From positions 1-47,996 of the forward strand of contig JBKPMR010000002.1 of NCBI GenBank assembly GCA_046732255.1: DNA of 47,996 bases. The letters are read 5' to 3'. A program made the translations under genes and the position numbers. This document shows, in pieces, positions 22,235 to 30,773 of the stretch. Source of the DNA: DATBLE01 sp046732255. GTDB lineage: Bacteria; Actinomycetota; Thermoleophilia; Gaiellales; Gaiellaceae. The notes below the pieces were generated by a model that did no database searches, had not been told where the DNA came from, and saw nothing but the letters and a program-made list of their open reading frames with translations. Numbering within the stretch: position 1 is the first letter of the stretch; each line of letters begins with the position of its first letter.

Positions 22235-24009
22235 GTCCGCAGCAACGGCTCAACGCCGAGCGGTGGCTGGCCTGGGTGCGCCTCGGCGCCGTTCCCTTCG
22301 CGGTCATCGAGGCGATCGTTGCCGCTCCCTACCCGCCGGGAAGAGCCGCGTGGCTCTGGACGACGACCGCGATCTTTGCCGCCGGTGCGGTCGCCTTCCT
22401 GGTCGTGGCGCGGCGCGAGCTCAGTCCGCCGCTGCTCGCCCGCGTCGGCCTCGCCGCGCTCGTCTTCGACTTCGCCGTGATCTCGTCGTTCGTCCTCGCC
22501 GTGTACTACGAGCCCACGACGCAGATCCGCCAGGTGATGATCCTCGTCCTGGTGGAGGCCGCTTTTCGGTACGGGATGGTCGGCGGCCTCACGTTCGTCG
22601 CACTGAGCATCCCCGTCCTCGGGGGCTTCCAGTGGCTTCGCGACGACCGCGCGGGCCGCGGCTTTCGCTGGGAGAACGTCGCGGTACAGGTGGGGATCGA
22701 GGTGATGATCGTCCTCGTCGTCGGGTGGCTGGTCGAGCGGCTTCGGGCCGAGGCGTCGATCGCTCAGGCTCGAGTGCACGAGGCTGAGCAGCTGCAGGAC
22801 GAGCTCGACCGCCGGGAGCACGCGATCGACGCGGCCAACCGCTGCGCCCGCGCGCTCGGCTCGTCACTCGAGCTGGACGAGGCCTTCGGTGCCTTCAACG
22901 ACGAGCTTAAGGGAGTCGTCCCCTTCGATCGAACGGCGATCATCCTTTCCGACGAAGGGCAGGTGCGGGTGATGGCGACTGCCGGACTGAAGCACGACGA
23001 GGTGCTCCGGCCGGGCGAAGCGCTGCCGCCTGGAGCACTGGTCGAGGAAGTGCTGCGCACGGGTGAGACCGTCTACCGCCGTGACATGCGCGACCACCGC
23101 TTCCCCGAGGAGAAGACGCTCACCGCGATCGGGTTGCACTCCCGCGTGGCCGCGCCGCTCCTGCTCGGCGAGCGTCCGATCGGCATGCTCGCGATCCTGC
23201 GCCGCCACGCGGATGCCTTCGACGAGGACGAGATCGAGCTGGCGACGCTGCTCGGCCGGTTGCTTGCGAGCGGCGTCCAGAACATCCGCGCCTACGAATC
23301 CGAGCGGGCGACGGTGGCCGAGCTGCGACGTCTGTCGGCGCTGCGGGCCGACTTCGTGTCGCTCGTCTCCCACGAGCTGCGCAGCCCGATGGCCGCCGTG
23401 ATCGGGGCGGCACGGACGCTCGAGGAGCGTTGGCGCGAGCTGACCGCCGACCAGCGGACGGCCTTCCTCGCGCTGATCGCGGACGAGACGAACCGGCTGG
23501 CGACGCTGATCGGCGACGTCCTCGACACGTCCAGGATCGAGGCCGGGACGTTCTCGTACCGGTTCGGCGACGTCGACGTCGCCGAGCTGGTGGGCGACAC
23601 GGTGGCGGGTTTCACGCTGCACCAGGAGGAGGTGACGGTGGTCACGCACGCTGAGCGTCAGCTCCCGACGGTCCGCGGCGACCGCGAACGCCTGCGCCAG
23701 GTGCTTCAGAACCTGCTCGAGAACGCCGTCAAGTACTCGCGCATCGGGGACGAGATCGACGTCCGGGCGTGGGCGAAGAACGGCCGCGTCCACGTAGCGG
23801 TCGCGGATTCCGGGCCCGGCATCCCCCGAGAGCACCAGGGGTTGATCTTCGAGCGCTTCGGGCGGGCGAACGTCGGGCTCGGCAAGCCGGGCACCGGGCT
23901 CGGGCTGTTCATCGCGCGCTCGATCGCCGAGGCGCACGGGGGACTCCTCACGGTCGATTCGACGCCCGGCGAGGGGGCGACCTTTACGCTGCAGCTGCCT
24001 GTCGCCTAG
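22231..24009 (+). CDS. Membrane histidine kinase with GAF domain
   Basis: Protein of 592 residues. About five membrane helices in the first 175 residues are followed by a short coiled coil, a GAF sensor domain (about 205-355), HisKA with H-box SHELRSPMA (His381) and HATPase_c (N-box LENAVKYS, G1 ADSGPGIP, G2 GTGLGLFI). It should autophosphorylate in response to a membrane or cytoplasmic small-molecule signal. No response regulator is adjacent, so its partner is elsewhere. It overlaps queG by 4 nt (GTGA), which links it to that transcript without obvious functional logic. Confidence 0.92.
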   Translation: MSPQQRLNAERWLAWVRLGAVPFAVIEAIVAAPYPPGRAAWLWTTTAIFAAGAVAFLVVARRELSPPLLARVGLAALVFDFAVISSFVLAVYYEPTTQIRQVMILVLVEAAFRYGMVGGLTFVALSIPVLGGFQWLRDDRAGRGFRWENVAVQVGIEVMIVLVVGWLVERLRAEASIAQARVHEAEQLQDELDRREHAIDAANRCARALGSSLELDEAFGAFNDELKGVVPFDRTAIILSDEGQVRVMATAGLKHDEVLRPGEALPPGALVEEVLRTGETVYRRDMRDHRFPEEKTLTAIGLHSRVAAPLLLGERPIGMLAILRRHADAFDEDEIELATLLGRLLASGVQNIRAYESERATVAELRRLSALRADFVSLVSHELRSPMAAVIGAARTLEERWRELTADQRTAFLALIADETNRLATLIGDVLDTSRIEAGTFSYRFGDVDVAELVGDTVAGFTLHQEEVTVVTHAERQLPTVRGDRERLRQVLQNLLENAVKYSRIGDEIDVRAWAKNGRVHVAVADSGPGIPREHQGLIFERFGRANVGLGKPGTGLGLFIARSIAEAHGGLLTVDSTPGEGATFTLQLPVA

Positions 24010-24011
24010 CA

Positions 24012-24030
24012 GGCCGGGCACAGCCCGGCC
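24012..24030. terminator. Terminator-like hairpin between convergent genes
   Basis: Arms GGCCGGGC/GCCCGGCC with a 3-nt loop, immediately after the kinase stop and before the 3' end of the PafBC-like gene. Confidence 0.6.
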
Positions 24031-24091
24031 GCTGGCTCGCCCTCCGCGCTGGGAAATGCCAAAGCCAGACTGACCCGTCCTGCGTTTCGTT

Positions 24092-26116
24092 TTACGCCGA
24101 GGCCGGTGCCCGAAGCCGAGTCACGCCGAGCTCGCGGCCGAGCGACTGCGCCCGCTTGGCGATCGCCCGGCGCAGCTTGGGGGGCTCGAGCAGCTCCGCC
24201 TCACCCCGGTAACGGAGGATCTCCCCGACGAGCCACTCCTCGCTGCCGACCTTCTGCTCGTTGATCGCGGAACCGTCCGCGAGCGGGGTCGCCCCGCGCT
24301 CGACCTCCCAGCGGGCGACTGCGGGCGAATAGAGCACGCGGGCGACGAGCGCGCCTTCCAGGTGGCCTGGCTCGAACTCCTCACGCGGCTCGAACTCCTC
24401 GTCGAGCAGTGTCGCGCTGCGCATCCGGTCGAGCCGGAAGCTCCGCTCGTCGTCGCGGGTGCGGTCCCACGTGTGGACGTACCAGTAGGGAAGCCGGCGC
24501 TCGATCGTGTACGGCTCGACCAGGTGTAGGGCCGGCGTCCCTTCCTCCTCCTTCAGATACTCGATCTCGACCAGCCGCCGCCGCCGGATCGCCTCGGTCA
24601 GCGTGGCGACGAGGCCCTCCGCCGCCGTGTCGGCGCTCGGCTCCGGCGTCTGTGAGAGCTCGAACTCGCCGAACGTCTCCTCGAGCTTCTTGCGCACGCG
24701 CGCCAGCGGCCGGTGCGCTTCTGCGGCGACCAGCGGTCCGACGAACTCGAGCGCCAGCCGGATCGCACGCGCCTCGAGCGGCGTCAGCCTCGGCGCCGAC
24801 CGGAAGGTGTCGCCCCAGAGCTCCTTGTCGATGTGCACCTCGTCCCCGTGCAGCTCGGCGTACACGGCGTAGCAGCCGCCGCCGAAGTTGACGAGGTTCA
24901 GGAGCGAGAGATGCTCCTCCAGCTCCTCCGCCGGGATCTGGAAGCGCTCGACGATCTCCGACGCGGGCACGACCGCCTCCTTCTCCTCGCCGCAGGCGGC
25001 CAGCAGGTAGGCGAGCAGCGACTGGAGCAGGCCGAACCGTTCCGGCGTAACCGGTCCGGACGAGCGCTCCGCGACCGGATCCTCCGGCTTGACGGTCACC
25101 TCGCGTGCGGTCTTCGACGGCGGGCCCTGATGGCGGACCCGCACGCGGCGCAGGCTCTCGGCCACCTCGCGGCGGAGGTCCTCCGGCTCGCGGGGAACGG
25201 CGCGGCCGTCCTGCCGGAGCACCCACGACGCGAGCATCGGCAGGCTCGAGTACTCGGTGACGAACGTCCCGTCCTCGAGGCGTCCGCTGGAGCCGAATGC
25301 CCGCTCGACCCACCAGGCCGTCTCGGGCCGCACCTCGACGCGGGCCTCGCCGGCCGGGTCGCCGAACTGCCACGACGCCCGCCCGCGATAGACGTCGATG
25401 TCGAAGTCCGGAGGGAGCTTGAAGTCGCGCTCGCGGCGGGTGGCGAAACGGATGTCTCCGCGGATCCGGGACACCCGGAACGTGCGGATGGCGTCACGGT
25501 CGAGGTCGGCGCCGATCACGTACCAGACGCCGCGGTCGTGCAGCAGTCCGTACGGGTTGAGCGTCCGCTCGGTCTCCTTGCCGCTCGTCATCGCCCGGTA
25601 CGAGAACTTGACCGTGCGCTGCTTCGAGATCGCCGTCTCGAGCTTCGCCAGTCTTCCCGGCATCTCCGGCGAGTAGTCGGGGTCGCGCATCTCGACCCGC
25701 AGCGCGGTGGCGGAGGGCGCCTCGTCGGCCAGCGTCGGCCGCCCGAGCGCGAGGTTCTGCAGCGCGAGCCGGAGCGGCTCCGCGTAGGCGAACTTGCCCT
25801 CGAGCAGGTAGAAGCACGTCTGGAGAGCGGCGAGCTCGTCGTCGGTGAGCTCCAGCTGAGGCAGGAAGTAGTTCTCCGAGCGGAGCGTGTACAGCTCCTC
25901 GCCCGTGAACTCGTCACGCTGGGAATGGAGAGGGACGCCGAGGTCGCGTAGCTCGGCGCGGTCGGAGTAGAACCGCCGGGCGAAGGCCTCGTCCGACATC
26001 TCCGAGTATCCCTCCACGTTCCCCTTCACGTCCCGCGCGGTCAGGGGGCGCCGGTCGGCCATCAGGAAGGCGACCAGCGAGAGCTGACGGATCAGCTTGT
26101 CGGTGTCGTGGGACAC
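24092..26116 (-). CDS. PafBC-like fused double WYL-domain transcription regulator
   Basis: Protein of 674 residues made of two tandem HTH-WYL units. Unit 1: HTH (KLIRQLSLVAFLMADRRPLT) and WYL core (KFSYRAMTSGKETERTLNPY, WYVIGADLD, FRVSRI). Unit 2: HTH (ERFGLLQSLLAYLLA) and WYL core (EIEYLKEEEG, VEPYTIERR, PYWYVHTWDR, FRLDRM). PafB and PafC form a DNA-damage-responsive activator in actinobacteria and are naturally fused in some species; this gene fits that arrangement. No proteasome/Pup genes are in the window. The GTG start follows TAAGCT by 6 nt. A strong 35-nt palindrome lies 30 nt upstream. Confidence 0.88.
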   Translation of the reverse strand: MSHDTDKLIRQLSLVAFLMADRRPLTARDVKGNVEGYSEMSDEAFARRFYSDRAELRDLGVPLHSQRDEFTGEELYTLRSENYFLPQLELTDDELAALQTCFYLLEGKFAYAEPLRLALQNLALGRPTLADEAPSATALRVEMRDPDYSPEMPGRLAKLETAISKQRTVKFSYRAMTSGKETERTLNPYGLLHDRGVWYVIGADLDRDAIRTFRVSRIRGDIRFATRRERDFKLPPDFDIDVYRGRASWQFGDPAGEARVEVRPETAWWVERAFGSSGRLEDGTFVTEYSSLPMLASWVLRQDGRAVPREPEDLRREVAESLRRVRVRHQGPPSKTAREVTVKPEDPVAERSSGPVTPERFGLLQSLLAYLLAACGEEKEAVVPASEIVERFQIPAEELEEHLSLLNLVNFGGGCYAVYAELHGDEVHIDKELWGDTFRSAPRLTPLEARAIRLALEFVGPLVAAEAHRPLARVRKKLEETFGEFELSQTPEPSADTAAEGLVATLTEAIRRRRLVEIEYLKEEEGTPALHLVEPYTIERRLPYWYVHTWDRTRDDERSFRLDRMRSATLLDEEFEPREEFEPGHLEGALVARVLYSPAVARWEVERGATPLADGSAINEQKVGSEEWLVGEILRYRGEAELLEPPKLRRAIAKRAQSLGRELGVTRLRAPASA

Positions 26117-26122
26117 ACCGCG

Positions 26123-26128
26123 AGCTTA
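26123..26128 (-). promoter_or_regulatory. -10 box TAAGCT of the PafBC-like gene
   Basis: Minus-strand TAAGCT is 6 nt before the GTG. An overlapping TATAAG two bases upstream is an alternative register. Confidence 0.55.
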
Positions 26129-26145
26129 TAGGGGCGCGCCCTCGT

Positions 26146-26198
26146 TTAGGGACTGTCCCGAACTTCGGGACAGTCCCTAAGTTCGGGACAGTCCCTAA
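26146..26198. repeat. Family A, longest copy: 35-nt perfect palindrome plus extra half
   Basis: Arm TTAGGGACTGTCCCGAA, a central C, and the exact complementary arm fill 26146-26180. A further right-half copy (GTTCGGGACAGTCCCTAA) follows at 26181-26198. It lies between the PafBC-like gene and the 3' end of the gene upstream of it on the same strand. Confidence 0.8.
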
Positions 26199-26644
26199 GC
26201 GGCGACCTTGGACTGCTCGAGATGCTGGTGCGAAGGACAGTAGTCGCGCTCGGGGAGCGGCGTGCGCTGGCACGGCTTGCCCTTGCGCGTCGTGGCACGG
26301 CAGCGGGCGACGCCGCCGTCGAAGGCTCCGGCCTCGATCTGGGTCTGGACGAAGGCGACCGCCGCGCCGACACCCTCGCGAACCGCCCAGGCGACCTGCG
26401 CCTGCTGGGTGATCGGGAAGTAGCGGCGGATGTCCTGGAAGAGCGTCTTGTCCGGATTCGCGAAGTAGTGCGGGTCGGTCGCGAGCCGCTCCATCGTCTC
26501 CTCGCACGCCTCCAGCACCGCGCGCCGGTACTCGAGCTGCTCCTCGGGGTCGGCGTAGGGGTCGATCAGATCCTTGATCGTGCGGTAGATGGCACGCGAG
26601 TACTGATACATGCAGTTACGAATCTGAGCGTTCAACTCGTCCAT
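26195..26644 (-). CDS. Unknown protein with C-terminal Cys/His zinc motif
   Basis: Protein of 149 residues. The N-terminal ~100 residues are helical (MYQYSRAIYRTIKDLIDPYA, then ACEETMERLA). The C-terminal block CRATTRKGKPCQRTPLPERD followed by YCPSHQH has the C-x9-C ... C-x2-H pattern of short zinc motifs found in several uncharacterised families. I do not recognise a function. Its leader is unusual for this window: no TANNNT next to the ATG, but an AGGAG-like element about 17 nt upstream and possible promoter boxes about 85-110 nt away. The last codons overlap the family A repeat. Confidence 0.75.
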   Translation of the reverse strand: MDELNAQIRNCMYQYSRAIYRTIKDLIDPYADPEEQLEYRRAVLEACEETMERLATDPHYFANPDKTLFQDIRRYFPITQQAQVAWAVREGVGAAVAFVQTQIEAGAFDGGVARCRATTRKGKPCQRTPLPERDYCPSHQHLEQSKVAA

Positions 26645-26801
26645 GGCCAGTATCTCTGTCTCCTGTTAAGTGGCGGAAAAGCTTTGTTACGCGCCCGTTA
26701 AGGGTTCCGGGCCCGGGCCGCAGCGCGCAGTCTACTAGCTTTCCGAGCCGTGTTACAAAGTCGCGCCCTTTGTTGTCAGTGGCGAAAACCGACGATTGAG
26801 C
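26645..26801 (-). promoter_or_regulatory. AT-richer leader/regulatory region with CTTTGT[T/A]AC words
   Basis: This is the least GC-rich stretch of the window. CTTTGTTAC (26682-26690), its near-inverse GTTACAAAG (26752-26760) and CTTTGTTGTC (26768-26777) are present. A minus-strand TAGACT at 26729-26734 could be a -10 box giving an ~80-nt leader for the gene at 26644. GTGTTAC at 26750 resembles half of the palindromes at 32306 and 32360. No gene is seen here. Confidence 0.45.
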
Positions 26802-27464
26802 TCAGCGCGTGACCTGGCGCGCGTACGCATTCGGGTATTTCGCCGCGATTGAGCGGGCTGCGTCCTGGGCTCGGCCGAGTGAGGCGTAGACGCCGGCGAA
26901 GACCACGAAATAACCCGGATGGAGGCTTGCGAACTTGCCCGAGTCGAGGACGCCTGCTCCGGACACACCCCTGGCGAGCGCTTCCTTCGCCTTTGCGTTT
27001 GCGTCGGCGAGTCCGGTCCCGCGGGCCGGGATCGAGGCGATGACGACCGTGTATCCGTCGCGCCCGGGCCACGTCGCCGGGCCGGGCTTCTGCTTCTGCT
27101 TCGGCTTGGGCGCCGGCCTGGGCGCGGGCGGCGCGGCCGCCGTCGTCGTCGGCGCCGACGAAGCCGGAGGAGCAGGCGGAGCGACCACGACCGGCGAGGT
27201 GGCGACGATCGTGCGGGAGCCGCTCGGAGTGCCGGTGTCGCGGCCGGCGACGATCCCGGCCGTCGCCGAGCCCGCCGCGACGAGAAGCAGAAGCACGGAG
27301 GCGAAGAGCCAGTCGCCGGGGTAACGGCCGAGGCGCCGCTCCCAGGCGTACCCGAACGTGCTCAGGCGTCGCTTGGGCTCGATGCGGGCACCGCAGTGGA
27401 GGCAGTACTCCTGGTCCGGCTCCGTAGCCGTCCCGCACGCGGGGCAGGCGTCAGGTCGCGCCAT
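26802..27464 (-). CDS. Zinc-ribbon membrane protein with SPOR-like C-terminal domain
   Basis: Protein of 220 residues. A cytoplasmic zinc ribbon (CPACGTATEPDQEYCLHCGA, 7-26) precedes one membrane helix (WLFASVLLLLVAAGSATAGI), a Pro/Ala/Lys linker and a C-terminal domain (DGYTVVIASIPARGTGLADA ... YFVVFAGVYASLGRAQDAAR ... YPNAYARQV) that matches the SPOR fold pattern. SPOR domains bind denuded peptidoglycan at division sites. The ATG at 27464 overlaps the end of the preceding zinc-ribbon gene by 14 nt, so the pair is an operon. Confidence 0.8.
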   Translation of the reverse strand: MARPDACPACGTATEPDQEYCLHCGARIEPKRRLSTFGYAWERRLGRYPGDWLFASVLLLLVAAGSATAGIVAGRDTGTPSGSRTIVATSPVVVAPPAPPASSAPTTTAAAPPAPRPAPKPKQKQKPGPATWPGRDGYTVVIASIPARGTGLADANAKAKEALARGVSGAGVLDSGKFASLHPGYFVVFAGVYASLGRAQDAARSIAAKYPNAYARQVTR

Positions 27465-27987
27465 CGTCGTCTGCTGCGGCTGCCGCGGCCGGCTCCGGCG
27501 CGGGCTCGGGTGGCGCCTCCGGCTCCGCCGACTCTGAAGCGGCGCGCTCCTCGGCCGGGGCCGCGGCGCCACAGTTTGCGCAGAAACGCGCGTCGGCCGG
27601 CAGCGGGTGCTCGCACTCGGGACAGGCGAGCACCGGCTGAGAGCCCGCCGGCCGCCCGCAGTTCGGGCAGAAGTGCGAGCTCCAGGGCAGCGGCGCGCCG
27701 CACAGGCAGCGGCCGGCCGGGGTGCGGTGGCGCGCCGCGGCCAGCATCTCGTCGAGCTCGTGCAGACGCGCGTCGAGGCCGAGGAGCTCGTTGCAACGGT
27801 CGGCCAGGAGATCCTCGCGGAAGGTGTCGCGCCGGTACATCTCGAGCATCAGGCCGCCGAGATCGCGGAGCTTCTCCTCACGTACTCGCTGGAGCAACCG
27901 GCGCTCGCGCCGGATGACGCCGGGCGGTGGGAGCGCACGCCGCGGCGCCGGCCGGGGCGAGCGGCGGAAGCGACTCATGACGCCCAT
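27451..27987 (-). CDS. Protein with coiled coil and double zinc ribbon
   Basis: About 178 residues. A basic N-terminus and a helical segment (RRLLQRVREEKLRDLGGLML, ARLHELDEMLAAAR) are followed by two zinc-ribbon units (CLCGAPLP...FCPNCGRP and CPECEHPL...FCANCGAA) and an Ala/Glu/Pro tail. No family is certain; it pairs with the SPOR-like zinc-ribbon gene. The start is ambiguous among GTG 28011, ATG 27987 and ATG 27978; a TAGACT box at 27998-28003 excludes the first and favours the ATGs. Confidence 0.72.
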   Translation of the reverse strand: MGVMSRFRRSPRPAPRRALPPPGVIRRERRLLQRVREEKLRDLGGLMLEMYRRDTFREDLLADRCNELLGLDARLHELDEMLAAARHRTPAGRCLCGAPLPWSSHFCPNCGRPAGSQPVLACPECEHPLPADARFCANCGAAAPAEERAASESAEPEAPPEPAPEPAAAAAADDDGAT

Positions 27988-27997
27988 CGCCCCGTCG

Positions 27998-28003
27998 AGT
28001 CTA
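27998..28003 (-). promoter_or_regulatory. -10 box TAGACT of the zinc-ribbon/SPOR pair
   Basis: Minus-strand TAGACT lies 10 nt before ATG 27987, a little farther than the usual 6-8 nt. Confidence 0.45.
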
Positions 28004-28015
28004 ACTCCCACTCAG

Positions 28016-29437
28016 TCAGAGCTGGAGCACGACGACGCGCTCCTCGGTCAGCTCGCGGACAGCGTACGCGGGACCTTCCCGGGTGTTCCCGGAGTCCTTG
28101 ACGCCACCGTAGGGCATCTGGTCGGCGCGGAACGTCGGCGCCTCGTTCACGGTGACGCCGCCGAACTCGAGCCGGCGCGCCGCCTCGAGGGCCGACTTCA
28201 CGTTCGCCGTGAAGATGCCTGCCTGGAGCCCGTACCGGGTGCCGTTCGCGAGCTCGATCGCCTCGTCGAGCGATCCGTAGGGCGTGACGGTACATACCGG
28301 CCCGAACACCTCGTCGCAGGAGACCTTCGCGTCGGGGCTCGGGCTCGCGATCACCGTGGGCCGGATCAGGCCCTCGTCGGTCTCGTCGCCGCCGGTGAGC
28401 ACGTCACCGCCGGACTCGCCGATCCAGGCCAGCACCCGTTCCTTCGCATCGTCGTCGATCAGCGGGCCGACGTCGGTCTCCTCGTCGGCCGGATCGCCCA
28501 CCTTCAGCGCCTCCACCTTGGGCAGGAAGCGTCCCAGGAAGCCGTCGTAGGCGTCGCGGGCGACGTAGATCCGCTGCACCGAGATGCAGCTCTGGCCGGC
28601 GAAGGAGAACGCGTTACCGGCCAGCCGGGCGGCGGCATCCTCGAGGTCCGCGTCGGCCTCGACGATGACGGGGGTCGCGTTGCCGAGCTCGAGTGCGACG
28701 TGCTTTCGCGGCGCCCGCTCCTTCAGCTTCCAGCCGACGTCGCCGCTGCCGGTGAAGGTCAACGCGGCCACGCGGTCGTCGCCGACGAGCACGTCGCCGA
28801 TCTCGGCTGACGGCCCTACGACGACGTTCAGCCAGCCCGGCGGCAGACCGGCCTCCGCCTCGAGCTCGCCGAGGAGGAGCGCAGAGAGCGGCGTCGCCGT
28901 CGCCGGCTTGAGGACGACTGCGCAGCCGGCAGCCAGCGCCGGCGCGATCTTGTGCGCGACCAGGTTGAGCGGGAAGTTGAACGGGCTGATCGCGCCGACG
29001 ACCCCGATCGGCACGCGCAGCGTGAAGGCAAGCTTGCCCTCCCCCGCCTGGGACGCGTCCATCGGGACGACGTCGCCGGCCAGCGTCCGGGCCTGCACGG
29101 CGGCCATCGTGTAGGTCGACATCGCGCGCGACGCCTCGACGCGCGCGGTCTTCAGCGGCTTGCCCGCCTCGGCACAGATCGTCTGCGCGACCTCCTCGTG
29201 GCGGCGGCCGAGGTAGCCGGCGACCTTCACCAGGATCTCGGCGCGCTTGTGGGCGGGAAGCGGCTCCCGCATCGCGTCCACGGCGGCGTCGATCGCGCGG
29301 CGCGTCTCGTCGGCGCCGGCCTTCGCCACCCTGCCCACCACCTCGCCGGAGTACGGCGAGCGCACGTCGATCCACTCGCCGGTCTCGATCCATTCGCCGC
29401 CGACGAGGAGCTTGTGTTCCGCGACCGTTGTCGCCAC
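28016..29437 (-). CDS. NAD(P)-dependent aldehyde dehydrogenase
   Basis: Protein of 473 residues, ALDH superfamily. It oxidises an aldehyde to the acid. Visible: ISPFNFPLNLVAHK (cofactor and catalytic Asn), LKPATATPLS, LTFTGSGDVG, catalytic Glu in VALELGNATPVIV, catalytic Cys284 in FAGQSCISVQRI, and EVFGPVCTV. The pattern is closest to lactaldehyde/glyceraldehyde-3-phosphate (GAPN-like) or succinate-semialdehyde types; the substrate is not resolved. The GTG start is set by TAGACT 6 nt upstream. Divergent from the hydrolase-cyclase gene. Confidence 0.93.
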   Translation of the reverse strand: MATTVAEHKLLVGGEWIETGEWIDVRSPYSGEVVGRVAKAGADETRRAIDAAVDAMREPLPAHKRAEILVKVAGYLGRRHEEVAQTICAEAGKPLKTARVEASRAMSTYTMAAVQARTLAGDVVPMDASQAGEGKLAFTLRVPIGVVGAISPFNFPLNLVAHKIAPALAAGCAVVLKPATATPLSALLLGELEAEAGLPPGWLNVVVGPSAEIGDVLVGDDRVAALTFTGSGDVGWKLKERAPRKHVALELGNATPVIVEADADLEDAAARLAGNAFSFAGQSCISVQRIYVARDAYDGFLGRFLPKVEALKVGDPADEETDVGPLIDDDAKERVLAWIGESGGDVLTGGDETDEGLIRPTVIASPSPDAKVSCDEVFGPVCTVTPYGSLDEAIELANGTRYGLQAGIFTANVKSALEAARRLEFGGVTVNEAPTFRADQMPYGGVKDSGNTREGPAYAVRELTEERVVVLQL

Positions 29438-29443
29438 CCCGCA

Positions 29444-29449
29444 AGTCTA
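29444..29449 (-). promoter_or_regulatory. -10 box TAGACT of the aldehyde dehydrogenase gene
   Basis: Minus-strand TAGACT with 6 nt to the GTG. Its TA is shared with a weak plus-strand TAGGAA. Confidence 0.62.
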
Positions 29450-29462
29450 GGAAACTGGAGGC

Positions 29463-30773
29463 GTGCAGCCGGACATCCGGTACGCGCGCAACGGCGAGGT
29501 GGCGATCGCCTACCAGGTCCTCGGTGATGGGGAGCGAGACCTCGTCTTCGTGCCGGACTACGTCTCCAACCTCGTCTACGCGTGGGAGTCGCCGTACTGG
29601 CGCGAGTTCTACGAGCGGCTCGCGCGCTCGTTCCGGCTGATCCTCTTCGACAAGCGCGGAACCGGCCTTTCGGATCGTGGCGGCGCGGGCTGGGCGACGC
29701 TCGAGACGCGGATGGAGGACATGCGTGCCGTTCTCGGCGCCGTCGGCTCCGAGCGTTCGGTCGTGTTCGGAGCATCGGAGGGCGGCCTCATGGCTGCCCT
29801 CTACGCCGCCACCTATCCGGAGGCGACCGAGGCGCTCGTCCTCTTCCAGACCGAAGTAAGAGGCGACGGGACGGATTCACCGTACTGGCAGGCGGCACGG
29901 GAGCATCTGAGACGATGGGGGACGCAGGAGCTCGCCGACCAGTTCCTCGCGGAGACGTGCCCGACGCTGCTCCGGAGCGAGGCCGACCGTCTCTGGTTCG
30001 CGAACTGGCTTCGCGTCGGCGCGAGCCCGGAGATCGGCTTCGCGCTCAACATGACCTACGCCGACAGCGACATCTCACACGTGCTGCCGACGATCAGTGT
30101 TCCCACGCTCGTACTCGTCCGCGGCGAGCTGGCGAGGGAGCAGGGAGCAGCCGAGGCGGCCGAGCTGATCCCCGGCGCCCGGCTCGTCGACGTCGCCGGA
30201 TCGGACTACTGGGGCGTATTCCTGTCGCCGGAGATCGTCGACGAGGTCGAGGGGTTCGTCGCGACGCTCGGCGCGGAGGCAGAGCCGGAGACCGTCCTGG
30301 CGACGATCCTGTTCACGGACCTGGTCGGGTCGACGGCGAAGGCAGCGGAGCTCGGCGACAGGGCGTGGCGCGCCCTGCTGGCGGAGCACCACGCGCGCAT
30401 CCGGCGAGAGCTCGCCAGGTACCGCGGCATCGAGCTCGACACGGCCGGCGACGGTTTCTTCGCCCGCTTCGACGGTCCGGCCCGGGCGATCCGCTGTGCC
30501 CGCGCGATCCGGGAAGCGGTCGCCGAGCTCGGTCTGGAGCTTCGCGCCGGAGTCCACACCGGCGAGTGCGAGCTGCTAGACGCGAAGGTCGCCGGTATCG
30601 CCGTCTCCATAGGCGCGCGGGTCGCGGCGCAGGCCGGCGTCGGCGAAGTGCTCGTCTCGCAGACGGTGAAGGATCTGGTCGCCGGCTCGGGCCTCAGGTT
30701 CGACGACCGCGGAACGGCGGAGCTGAAGGGCGTCCCGGGCGAGTGGCGGTTGTACGCTGTGGCCGATGCGTGA
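29463..30773 (+). CDS. Alpha/beta-hydrolase fused to class III nucleotide cyclase
   Basis: Protein of 436 residues. N-terminal alpha/beta-hydrolase (1-~265): oxyanion and strand motifs LILFDKRGTGLSDR and nucleophile elbow VFGASEGG (Ser about 104). C-terminal class III cyclase from about 280: ATILFTDLVGSTAKAAELGD with metal Asp, DTAGDGFFARF with the second Asp, and GVHTGECE. This fusion is common in actinobacteria; the hydrolase may sense or process a lipophilic ligand and gate cNMP synthesis. The GTG start has GGAGG immediately upstream. The final residues overlap the start of the thiolase gene by 8 nt. Confidence 0.9.
   Translation: MQPDIRYARNGEVAIAYQVLGDGERDLVFVPDYVSNLVYAWESPYWREFYERLARSFRLILFDKRGTGLSDRGGAGWATLETRMEDMRAVLGAVGSERSVVFGASEGGLMAALYAATYPEATEALVLFQTEVRGDGTDSPYWQAAREHLRRWGTQELADQFLAETCPTLLRSEADRLWFANWLRVGASPEIGFALNMTYADSDISHVLPTISVPTLVLVRGELAREQGAAEAAELIPGARLVDVAGSDYWGVFLSPEIVDEVEGFVATLGAEAEPETVLATILFTDLVGSTAKAAELGDRAWRALLAEHHARIRRELARYRGIELDTAGDGFFARFDGPARAIRCARAIREAVAELGLELRAGVHTGECELLDAKVAGIAVSIGARVAAQAGVGEVLVSQTVKDLVAGSGLRFDDRGTAELKGVPGEWRLYAVADA
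30753..30758 (+). promoter_or_regulatory. Internal -10 box TACGCT for the thiolase
   Basis: TACGCT lies within the end of the cyclase gene, 7 nt before the thiolase ATG. Confidence 0.45.

Noticed and set aside
26146..26198. Possible CRISPR-like array (palindromic repeats)
   Set aside because: Only one and a half copies with no regular spacers and no cas genes in the window; the other copies are kilobases apart.
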